Assembly (NCBI RefSeq): GCF_964204645.1
Contig: NC_134025.1
Location: forward strand, 12,963,001-13,027,000
Direction of reading: 5' to 3'
DNA from: Tubulanus polymorphus
Taxonomy: Eukaryota > Nemertea > Palaeonemertea > Tubulaniformes > Tubulanidae
DNA length: 64,000 nt
This document shows, piece by piece, positions 21,286 to 30,771 of the stretch. Under the pieces are notes generated by a model. The model ran no database searches and was not told the DNA's origin. It saw nothing but the letters and a program-made list of their open reading frames with translations. Positions within the stretch are counted from its first letter, which is position 1. Each line of letters starts with the position of its first letter. A program made the translations under genes and the position numbers.

Positions 21286-21725
21286 GTCATCCTTATTACC
21301 GAGATGACGTATTTTACCGAGATCAACCGAGATGAAATGAAATATAACATATCTATTTATTCCTTATCGATTTTAACAATTGACATCATATCATATCAGT
21401 GACAGTAATAAATGCCTGCTGGAGTAATATTTTACATATTTTGTCGGATATTTTTGTAGAAAAATAACTTAACTTTTCCGAGATGAGATCGTCGATCAAT
21501 CAAATTCAATGAAATTTTATTGCTAACCGAGTTTACGTATTTGAAGTAAAAATTATTTTAATAAATAAAATATGTAAAATATGACTCTGGAAGGTATATA
21601 TTACTGATATAACATGATTTCAAGTGTTAAAATCGATAAGGAATAAATAAATATGCTATATTTCATTTCATCTCGGTTCGTCTCGGTTCTAAAATACGTC
21701 ATCTCGGTAAAGGATGACCCACCAC
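21286..21725. mobile_element. 440-bp MITE-like element, ~115-bp inverted repeats, 8-bp TSD
   Basis: Arms GTCATCCTTATTACCGAGATG... (from 21286) and ...CATCTCGGTAAAGGATGAC (to about 21718) are inverse over roughly 115 bp with few differences. Perfect direct repeats GGAGATCA lie at 21278-21285 and 21726-21733. The right arm has about seven additional bases before the duplication. The insertion split a repeat whose uninterrupted relative is near 15790-15835. There is no transposase; an 8-bp duplication suggests hAT mobilisation. Confidence 0.75.
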
Positions 21726-21733
21726 GGAGATCA

Positions 21734-24217
21734 CTGGTGGTGGAGACAACCACTGCCAGTGCTGGGTGAATCGGTTTGGTGCACAGACAGGGGCTTGTCA
21801 CACTTGTACCGTACACCTACCCCATTGAACGAGTGAATAGGCCTACGATTTCCTCAAACTCAAACTTTCGTTTCGAATACTGCGGGTGTTGTGGACATTT
21901 CTCATTCCCGTGAGGTTTAAGGATGGCTCCGATAACGTACAAGTACAAATGCAAATACAAATACAAATAAAGTTTATTGAGCCTTAGCTATACAAAATCA
22001 CCATCGGTTTGGTAACAATAAAGTGGACAGGACAGAGATGAAATTTGCAATATAAGAGTTGGATATATATGATACAACATGCACTTAATCATAAGCAACG
22101 CTTTCAGTGAGTTCCTTCACGAGAAATTGCTAGATTATCAATTGATTAGATAGTAACAGGCTCTACGCCAACGGCCCTGACGCTGACTCACTGACACCTA
22201 GTGGATAGAGGGCAACAGGATGTGAATTTCTCCCGACCTAACCAGAAGGAGGCTTTTACACATATCACATCCTCGCTTGCCAGGGGTCCAGTATCACTCC
22301 CGAACTCGCTTGTTCGGGGAACTGCTTTAGCGTAGTGGGTTCGAATCCCTTGACGGGTGAAGACGCACATATCATTGAGATCACTAAAGTTGTTGAAAGA
22401 ATCTAGGTGTTGGGAATGTGGCACTTAGATAGAAAATGTGTTTCGTCCTCTAAACGTAAGATTCCTCATCGTAGCTGCGCCATCGATGTATCTTGATGTT
22501 TTGACCGGTTGACGCTAACGTGACGGTCACTCTTCGGATGCCAGGACCACACTCTCATCTGGATAATTTGCGTTACAAAATATGCTTTGTTTTAATCTAG
22601 TCAACGCGCAGGACAAAACTTAGTACGGCTATTTCCAAATCTCGATTTAAGCAGCCAAAAGCTTGTGGCGGCCGCTGCGCCTCAGTGCCCGAGTCGGTTC
22701 AGACTGGGTTGGATGATTGAAGTTACATGCACCGCAACTGAAATTTCCAATCTATTTTGATTTAAACAAAGATGTTAAATTGACCGTTGATCATAAAACT
22801 AAGTACTACTTCGATTTCCGATTAGTCAAAATAGACTCTCTTCAATTCGCCAAAATTCGGAGAAACCCCGGGAACATTAATCAATAATTAATTGATAATA
22901 GATCAATGAAATAATCAATTAATGTTTCTTAATTCCAACATTTATCAGGATTTGCACCATCAGTTATACTTTGTTCTGATTGAACATGGTCCTTGATTTT
23001 TATGATTCAAATGGCGACCGGTATAACGGCATTATTTTCACCAGGTCGTAAGCGTTCTCTATAAATTGATGTTTATCATCGAATATACCTAATAGAATAA
23101 GTAAACATCGATAGATTTTGACTATTTTACAGTGTAAAATGTGACGGAAGTCCTGAAAACCAGCGCATCTAAAAGATCTGATTTTCAAGATTTTCTTTTG
23201 GAGAGGCCCCAAACCCCTCCTTGGAGACATCGCGCTTTGGGCATTCGACCTCGGATTATGCACCTGCGGCGCATAATTTAGCGTGTCCTCTCATTTCAGA
23301 CCCGCAGCCCATAATCATAGATCCGCCCCTGGATACGAAGACCGTACTTAAACAACTTCTTGGCCGAAAGGACTCGGCAGTGTTCGAAAGAATCGCGGAT
23401 TCCTATTGAGTTAATCGATCCTTATTGTGAAACTGGCCCCGTGTAGATGATCATCATCTCATCTGCTAGTGCATTTGAATCACATTTCATCACTCTCTGA
23501 TCCGGTACGAATCCAAAAATTGGGCGGCTGCTACTTAACCGCGTAAATTGGCAGATATTCTCGGAGCCACCCCGTTTAATCCTCATAGAGAAATCCTTTT
23601 GCGATGACGTCATTGGAAAAGCCTAAACAAGTAAACATTGCCAGATTGGGCAAGTCTAAACTCAACGGTTTTTTAACGGCCAATTCATGTAGGCCTACTA
23701 CTCAAGCCCCAAGACAGTTGAGAGTTGAGCATCAATGACAGAAAAGTGGATGAGTACCCTGAGAGAAGACTATTTGAATGATTGAGTGCAGAACGTCCAA
23801 CGACAACGTCGTCGTCAACGAGAGAAGTCTCCTCCCAGACAGAAGAATTAGAAGTAGAATCACAGTCCAGTCAGACACTGAGGAGAGTGTGTATGACCGA
23901 GTGAGAACAGACTGAGGGGAAAGGTGAATTATTATAACATTAGTTGATTTTAATAATCTGCAGATAGAGGGAAACTGTAGTAGACTAGAGGAGTAGGTCT
24001 ATGCACCAGTCAGTGGTAGGCCTATAGACAGTCTATTTATTTTCTATTGTCCACGATCCTTTTGGGATATTTCGCTTAATTACAGGCACTTGAATATATT
24101 GGTGTGTTACAAATGATAAAATTTATTGTAATCTACGATAAAAACACCACCGGGGTTGCCATCTTAATTATCCATTATGCAACTGTTTTACCAATGATCC
24201 AATGTGAATCCCTCGTC
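21734..24217. other. intergenic, no gene seen; repeat fragments
   Basis: It contains an (AAATAC)n run at about 21938-21970 next to AAAGTTTATTGA, which looks like the 3' tail of a retroposon. A tRNA-like B box GGGTTCGAATCCC near 22327-22341 has no matching A box at normal spacing. No reading frame here looks like a known protein. Confidence 0.45.
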
Positions 24218-24219
24218 TA

Positions 24220-24571
24220 ACTATACTATACAGAAAGGCTGGAAATGCTCCTATCTCCATAATGCTTAAATATACCTGCAAATATCGGGACAGATGACGT
24301 CACAGCCTGAGCAATCCCGAAGAGGCATCGCAAATTTTTAAACATCAATTTTGTTGCCAGTGAAAATCTTTAATGGAGCTAAAACAGTGTCAATGTTTCC
24401 AAAAAATCATCTACAATTGAAATTATGGGCGCTCCTTATACTTCAGGATTACAATTGACACTTGGGACGTACTTCGGCAATCATCGGCAGTGTTCGGCTG
24501 TCCCGATAATTGCGGGTATATTTAAGCATTACGGTGATAGTAGCGTTTCCAGCCTTTCTGTATAGTATAGT
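24220..24571. mobile_element. 352-bp MITE-like element, ~70-bp inverted repeats, TA flanks
   Basis: ACTATACTATACAGAAAGGC at the left end is the inverse of GCCTTTCTGTATAGTATAGT at the right end. The similarity continues inward for about 70 bp to TATCGGGACA / TGTCCCGATA. TA dinucleotides lie at 24218-24219 and 24572-24573, compatible with Tc1/mariner-type insertion. No coding capacity. Confidence 0.75.
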
Positions 24572-24735
24572 TAATCGACGGGCGCGCGTTGCATCATGGG
24601 TAAATTGTTATAAAACATGGCGGATTATCAAAGTAGGAACAACGTATCGCTGGTGAATTATTAAATATTTATCCATTATCAAAGCCCATATTCAAGTGCC
24701 TGTGGCTTAATTTTCGGTGTGCATACGTCAAATTT

Positions 24736-24894
24736 GGTCATACTAATTAGCGTCAACAACCGTCAAATAGCGTCAATGGTTCAGAATTTAGTGTCAACAT
24801 TTCAGGATTCAATGTCAGAATGTCTGAATCCCCTCGAAAACAAAAGCAACTTGTTGACCCTGGTTGACGGTTGTTGACGCTAATTAGTATGACC
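24736..24894. mobile_element. 159-bp MITE-like element with perfect 31-bp inverted repeats
   Basis: The 31 bases at 24736-24766 (starting GGTCATACTAATTAGCGTCA) are the exact inverse of 24864-24894. The interior repeats GCGTCAA / TGTCAACA-like words. No clear target duplication is visible. Confidence 0.7.
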
Positions 24895-25650
24895 GCCTCA
24901 AATAGGTCTTAATCGAATCAGCAGAGTTGTGCAGTCCAGATAAACCATGCACAGGCAAGTGCACAGGTGCAGGGATGAATGGCGCTATATATGAACTGCT
25001 AAGTGCAATTAAATTCAAAATATCACAGAAATACCTTGTGTTAATATTGTTTATTTATCCGCTATTAAGTTCCGTTAAACAATTGGATGTAAAGGATCAG
25101 TTGCTATCAGTGGTAATAGAGTTGCAACCGGTGATACTGATCCTTAAACATCCAACTGATCCTTAACTCTTTGCCTGCCTCGCCTATGCTGCGCTTTGCC
25201 AGGATGTCCATGTTTTTCACAGATTTATAAAACAAAAACTAGAAGAGATATTTTCATCGAATTTGTTTTATTTTATTCATCTGGTTCCTTGCTTGTTCAT
25301 GTAAAATCGGCAGCATTTCTTCCAAGAGTGATACAGTCTGTAGCAATCACCAATGCAGAGGGGGTATTTTGCAGAAAATATGCCCATTCATGCGTATTCA
25401 GCCCCATTTCAAAAGATGACGTCACTAACACATTGCATAGAATGACTGATGATAATAAGTTAAGAACTTAGCTGGTCAACCCTGTGTGAAAGTCTCTTCC
25501 ACAAGTTTAGAATTTGCAATGCAGTGGGTTTTTAAATGTTACTGTAAAGTATTGTCAAAGTTATGATGAGTATCTGTGAAGAGTGGTGGATATATAGAAA
25601 CTCCTATAAACCTTCATGGTAATACATCATATTTTCCATATATTTCCTTT
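24895..25650. other. 5' flank of MAP10, no gene seen
   Basis: Probably promoter and first intron of MAP10, not resolved. A ~25-bp imperfect inverted repeat (TTGGATGTAAAGGATCAG at about 25082 and its inverse near 25140-25160) forms a hairpin about 75 bp long. Confidence 0.4.
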
Positions 25651-25692
25651 AGGTTCTGGTAATTTTCATTTAAAGAAACCAAGCAGCCTTTG

Positions 25693-28494
25693 ATGTTGGA
25701 GAACATGGCTCTGAAAGAATCACTGTTTTCACTGGAAGTCGTTGTTGAACACTTAAACCTGGCAGATGTGACCTGTCGTTTTCCAGCCATAGCATTCCGT
25801 CTGCTAGACTTTCCGACATTGCTAATCGAGCACGTCCAACCAGATCTTGCAAATAAGATTCTGCAGAGTTTGCAACTGGACGTTAATCGTGAAATTCCGC
25901 GTCAGATACCAGAATTGCAAGATCGAAATGGCACATTCATACTCAAAAAAGGTAAATCTTGTCTGTTCAAGATTGTCCTCGATACCCTATGCGGCCACCT
26001 GGCGAGTACTCCTTTATACGTTCTGTTAACCGACAACTTTTCCGATCCTCCAAAGTTAGTTGGAAGCTGTTTAGTATCTCTTCATAAAACCGTCCAGCTC
26101 ATATCACAAGATGTAGCTGAAGCTGGTCTCTCCGTGCCATCAGTGCATGGTGAAAAGGGGACATATAAATTGTATAATTTGATGGGAATTGAAATCGGCG
26201 ATATTACCCTCGCTGTCCGTCTGTTAAGTCTAGGAGAAGGTCTCATTCAGCATATTCCGGACAGTCAGATCGCGAAACCAAGCAAAGGACCAGCGCGTCT
26301 TGTCGAGAATAGTAACAACGATATCAATGACAATGAGGGAGTACAGGAAATACAACAAGGTTCGTCGAAAAGTTTCGCAAAGAAAAAAACCATTTCTGAC
26401 AAACCTCAATATAGAGATGTGCTTATTCAGGATTTAGAAATTGCGGATGAAAATCAGCCTCAGCACATTGTAGTTTCTGATATTCAAAATGTTGTGTATC
26501 AGCCTACGAGACCATCGATGTCAATGGCAACGCAGACGGCCTTTGATGTCGGTGTTCAAACTCGTACGAAAACTGTCAGTGATGATAACGAAGAACTTGA
26601 TGAGCCGTTTCTATCCAATGTTTATTGTCCTCCGTCCCTTTACTTCAAAAAGGATGGGGAAGAAAAGCGTCCAGCTCCAAAATATGCAATATTCCATTAC
26701 AATGAGATCAAACCAAAAGAAACTGATCTAGAAAGCGTTCGAAGTGATGATGCACTTTTCGATTTGCTGGAAGATAATCTGTCCCAAACTCAAGTAAAAT
26801 CGAAAGTACCTCAGTTTGTTGCTTATCAACAACTTGAATCTCAACCGGTAGTTTCTGAGAGTCAGGTTGTTCCACAGCCTCCAAATTTGAGGCAAATGTT
26901 GAGTTCACCAAATTTCCAAGCGGACCAATTTCCATTCCTACGTGCTTTAATGGCAGAGCTGAGTTTCATTCAGGGTGTCCCGATGCAACAACAGCAGCCT
27001 CAACTACAGCCACAGCAAACAGAGCCTGCTAAACAGTATAGGCCTTTAGTAAATCGATCATCCCCAAAAACAGCTTGGCAGCCTAGTCGTACTAAAGAAA
27101 AAGAAAACCAAAGCGATTTTGTTGCAAGATTAGCAACACCAAAACATATTGTTGCTGAAGAGCATGCTTGTAGTAGGAAAGGCCGTCATGACTGTACCCA
27201 TGACCATAGTGCCCTGAAACAGAAAAGTTGGATTCGTAAACAGCCACAGTTTGGTCAGAAACCGAAATTACATTATGGACTGACGAATACTATGCGTCTT
27301 CGATTAGCCGCTACTAATCCTAAAATGCTCAGAACTCTGGAGGATGAAGAAATAGCGAACAGAACGTTCAAAGTGAATCAGATAGATAATCATGTTCCAG
27401 TTAGATCAACAAAAGTAGGCCTATCAGAAAATGGAGTTCAACATCGTAAACCAGTTCCAACCCCGAGACGACCGAGTTTACCGATTGAAGTAGCTGAGAT
27501 TGACGAAGCAGAAAAACAGGCAGCTTCGGAGGAAAGGAGCGTCATGGTTCATAGTCCATCAGCAAGCGATCATGATGAAACTGAAAGCGATGTCAGTATG
27601 AGTGTACAGTATGCTCATGCTCTGCTCGATGATACTGACGAAAAAATTGATGTCAAGCCACCATCGGGTCGTCTGAATACTTATCCTCCTTTCGCGAATA
27701 ATGTTCAAGCTCAGAAACCAGCCACTGCCAATAGTAATAAAGAAAACATGGCTCAATTTAGTGAATATGTCGATGATTCAAAGCTTTGGATGTCAACTGA
27801 TGAACCAGAGCTACAGGAGTTGAGAGATTCTGAGGAATCGGCATCAGATAAGTCAGCCGATGTGAAACCGGTAAAGGCGATTCAAGAACTCGTTTGTACT
27901 GACTTACGGGACTCACTGAAAAAGGTCATCAATCCTCGATCATCCGATAAATCACCAGTAACAGCCTTACGTATGTCTCAATCAGTCTTGAACAATACCG
28001 ACCATAAAGAAGAAATAGAAAGTCCTACCCCGAGACCACGGCGCCTAAGTTCTCTTGAGGACATCTTCAAACAACGTAAGCGAAGCGTGTCATTTGAGGC
28101 TTTTCCTGAATCTGAAGATACTACCTCGCCAACTGCAAAGAAAAGCTTGTCTCCGCTATCAAGTCAGGAAACATCTTCATCTCCTTTAGTATCAAAAATT
28201 CAAACGCCAGTCGTTTTACCGCAGATACCAGCACGATCGTCGTCCGTGGAGAGCACTGAAGATCTAACGTCGCATAGAACTAAGTCAAAAAATCGCAAGC
28301 CCGTTCCGAAATTACCTCTGTCCCTTCACACAGATTCAGTGAGCTCGTATATGCCATCGGATTTGGAACTCGAGAATTTAGCTAACATTTCCGTCGATGA
28401 TGAATACACGGAGGACTTTGAAGGCAGCGATGATGATATAAATATCAATCCATTTTTGAAAATCCCTCCATCGTTACTAGGCTACACTGCATAG
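25693..28494 (+). CDS. MAP10: MAP10, microtubule-associated protein 10
   Basis: A single uninterrupted frame of 933 residues from ATG 25693; ATG 25705 (929 residues, better context AACATGG) is the likelier start. An in-frame TAA at 25660 excludes an upstream start, and an acceptor AG at 25651-25652 suggests a 5'UTR intron. The N-terminus (MALKESLFSLEVVVEHL, then FPAIAFRLLDFPTLLIEHV) matches the opening of vertebrate MAP10 (KIAA1383), whose human gene also has one coding exon. The rest is mostly disordered: a Gln-rich stretch (about residues 430-440, MQQQQPQLQPQQ), proline-rich KPVPTPRRPSLP, Ser-rich tracts, and a C-terminal acidic YTEDFEGSDDD region. MAP10 binds and stabilises microtubules and acts in cytokinesis in human cells; the role here is by homology. 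Confidence 0.88.
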   Translation: MLENMALKESLFSLEVVVEHLNLADVTCRFPAIAFRLLDFPTLLIEHVQPDLANKILQSLQLDVNREIPRQIPELQDRNGTFILKKGKSCLFKIVLDTLCGHLASTPLYVLLTDNFSDPPKLVGSCLVSLHKTVQLISQDVAEAGLSVPSVHGEKGTYKLYNLMGIEIGDITLAVRLLSLGEGLIQHIPDSQIAKPSKGPARLVENSNNDINDNEGVQEIQQGSSKSFAKKKTISDKPQYRDVLIQDLEIADENQPQHIVVSDIQNVVYQPTRPSMSMATQTAFDVGVQTRTKTVSDDNEELDEPFLSNVYCPPSLYFKKDGEEKRPAPKYAIFHYNEIKPKETDLESVRSDDALFDLLEDNLSQTQVKSKVPQFVAYQQLESQPVVSESQVVPQPPNLRQMLSSPNFQADQFPFLRALMAELSFIQGVPMQQQQPQLQPQQTEPAKQYRPLVNRSSPKTAWQPSRTKEKENQSDFVARLATPKHIVAEEHACSRKGRHDCTHDHSALKQKSWIRKQPQFGQKPKLHYGLTNTMRLRLAATNPKMLRTLEDEEIANRTFKVNQIDNHVPVRSTKVGLSENGVQHRKPVPTPRRPSLPIEVAEIDEAEKQAASEERSVMVHSPSASDHDETESDVSMSVQYAHALLDDTDEKIDVKPPSGRLNTYPPFANNVQAQKPATANSNKENMAQFSEYVDDSKLWMSTDEPELQELRDSEESASDKSADVKPVKAIQELVCTDLRDSLKKVINPRSSDKSPVTALRMSQSVLNNTDHKEEIESPTPRPRRLSSLEDIFKQRKRSVSFEAFPESEDTTSPTAKKSLSPLSSQETSSSPLVSKIQTPVVLPQIPARSSSVESTEDLTSHRTKSKNRKPVPKLPLSLHTDSVSSYMPSDLELENLANISVDDEYTEDFEGSDDDININPFLKIPPSLLGYTA

Positions 28495-28672
28495 TAAATG
28501 TAGTCAATCTCAAATGCCTACCTAGTTTGGATAGACTTGTGACCTGTTGGATGCCTTAAGCAATGATAGTTTCTCTATATTGTACTCTACATTATGTACT
28601 ACCGTATTTATCATTTCTGATAACAGTACCCGTATAAGAAATCCTTTTTTAAGATGAACAAAATTGGGACTA

Positions 28673-29256
28673 CAGTGGAACCTCGGTACAACAAACTTTG
28701 GCATACTAAAGGGTTGTTTATTTCTTATGTATGCAAGGTTTGGAGTCCTGAGGTTGCATCCAGCATGCAGCAGACTATTGCATTTTGATAAAAAAAACAA
28801 CTAGTGAAAATGTATCAAACTTATTAGTCGAAAAAAGCAATAAAGAAATATTTCTGAAATTTTGACTGTAATGCTACATATGTGTGCAAAAGGAGGGGCA
28901 TGCATTTTCCCTACTAGAGCAGGGTAGGGTGTCCCCCAAGTAAATATTTCAATTAAAACCTATACAGTCAACCCCCGATATAATTTAAATTGCGTTACGG
29001 ACGATGGACCGAGTCATCATCACCAAATAAATCATTTACTTTCAATAGCAAAAGTATGTTCAGAATGCACTTCATTGTGGCCATTTTTCCAAAATTGTCT
29101 GGGAGTGCCCCCTAGACCCCCCTAAATGGCTTCATGCATACAGTGCTCCCCCTAGCCCTACAGTGCTCGTGCTGGAATGGCTTTGCCATCGAATTGCTTT
29201 CAGTTGCCCCACCTTTTCAAAGTGGTCGGGCAACATTTCTCCCTGAGGTTCCACTG
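28673..29256. mobile_element. pogo/Tigger-like remnant with CAGTGGAACCTC termini
   Basis: CAGTGGAACCTC at 28673 (preceded by TA) and its exact inverse GAGGTTCCACTG at 29245-29256 resemble the termini of pogo/Tigger elements. Another similar terminus (CAGTCAACCCCCGATATAA) starts at about 28966, so the region may be composite. No transposase frame. Confidence 0.5.
28839..28844 (+). terminator. candidate polyadenylation signal AATAAA (MAP10)
   Basis: AATAAA about 345 bp after the MAP10 stop codon, on the coding strand. It falls inside the Tigger-like remnant at 28673-29256, so the 3' end of the transcript may lie within a transposon. Confidence 0.4.
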
Positions 29257-30771
29257 ATAAATGTGAATGATGAAAAATAGGACAATTTTTTTTCACCTTT
29301 TTGATAATTTTGACCCATATGTTTTGATTCTATTGGCATTGAAATATATCCAGTTTCCCACGGTTGTATTTCCAAAATGGCTGAACAACCTTATGATGCT
29401 TCACACAGCATGAATCGCAAACTGAAGCCAGAGATCTTCATGCAGTAGCTGAAAGATTTGTTACTTAGTCAGAACACCGCCAAATAGTTTTTTGACATTC
29501 ATATAATATTTTGACACATGATCGCTAAAATTTGTAGAACAGCTGCTAGATTTCAATTTTCTTGTTGTCTTGCTAGTTACTTCTACTGTTTTGCCAGTTA
29601 CTTCATAAGATTCTGAGCGATAAAAACTAGAAATATGTATGTACAAGTATATTTATCACCCTGTTCAAATGTATGATAATGAATCCATAGAATGCATCTA
29701 AGAGTACTCAATTATTTCAAAAAACTTCTGTGCTCAATCTTTACACGCAACCAAAAAGTTCCACTATGAAAATGCCTTACTTCAGGCGTTTCCACTAGCC
29801 CCTGCATCTCTAATTCAATTTTCTCTCAACGCAGTTTTTGTTGTCCCAATTTTTTTGGTACACCTGTAATAAATCTTGTCTAATCACAGTAGCATATAAT
29901 TGGACACATTGTGATAGAAATGTATTTCTGCTGGCATTTTGGTAGTTCTAAACTTAAATTCTGCTGAACACACTGGAATCACTAGGTATTTTGACCCATA
30001 TGTTGAAAATCTCATTAAGATTAGATTATCAATCATAATGATTGTGATAATTATTATACCAGTATTATGGTAACGAACTTTATCCATCATCCCAATTAAA
30101 CACAATTGTATGAGTATGATTTATTATTTGATGAGCAGGGCTTAGAATCATTTATGGTCTTTTCAAAAGTAGATTTTATACCGGTATGGAATATGTACTT
30201 TTAGCTTTAGTTGAATAGATCCTATGGCACTTAACTATTTAAAATTATTCATTTATACATACTACCATAGATTTTAATAAATTATATATATTGATAGACA
30301 TTTTAAGATTTTATGGTTGATTTAACAGGTATATTTTTTCTTGTGGAATGTCAGACAAGCATATCCTCCCATAAAGTAAGTTGACAGCATGTAACTACAG
30401 GGAACAGACCAATGAATATTTTTAAAGTTAGACTAAGTAGTCTGGCAGACGCATCAGTCTGTCGGGACATTAAAATTCAGAATTAACATTCAAACACCTG
30501 TGCTGTTCAGCTCTGTCTATTGGAGGACTTACATAGTGCATTAAAGGTAGATATGGTTTGTCAAATCTAAACTGAAATTTTGAAAGATTAAAATTACAAA
30601 CATACCTCTTGATTTCTCACGTGAAAAGGTATTGTAGTACCACAGTACTGGTATCTTTTACACGCTGATGCTATTGGGATACAGGTGTGTTTAATGAATT
30701 GAAATCTGTAAAATTGTCTGCATTTATATGATATCTATATACGGTACAGGACCACATTAAAATCCACAAGG
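29257..30771. other. intergenic, no gene seen
   Basis: AT-rich, stop-dense in all frames. The acceptor-like GGTACAG at about 30743-30749 just before the next gene leaves open an additional upstream exon that I could not find. Confidence 0.4.

Noticed and set aside
22259-22360. Possible tRNA around the B box GGGTTCGAATCCC
   Set aside because: No A box at tRNA spacing and only partial acceptor pairing; at most a SINE fragment.
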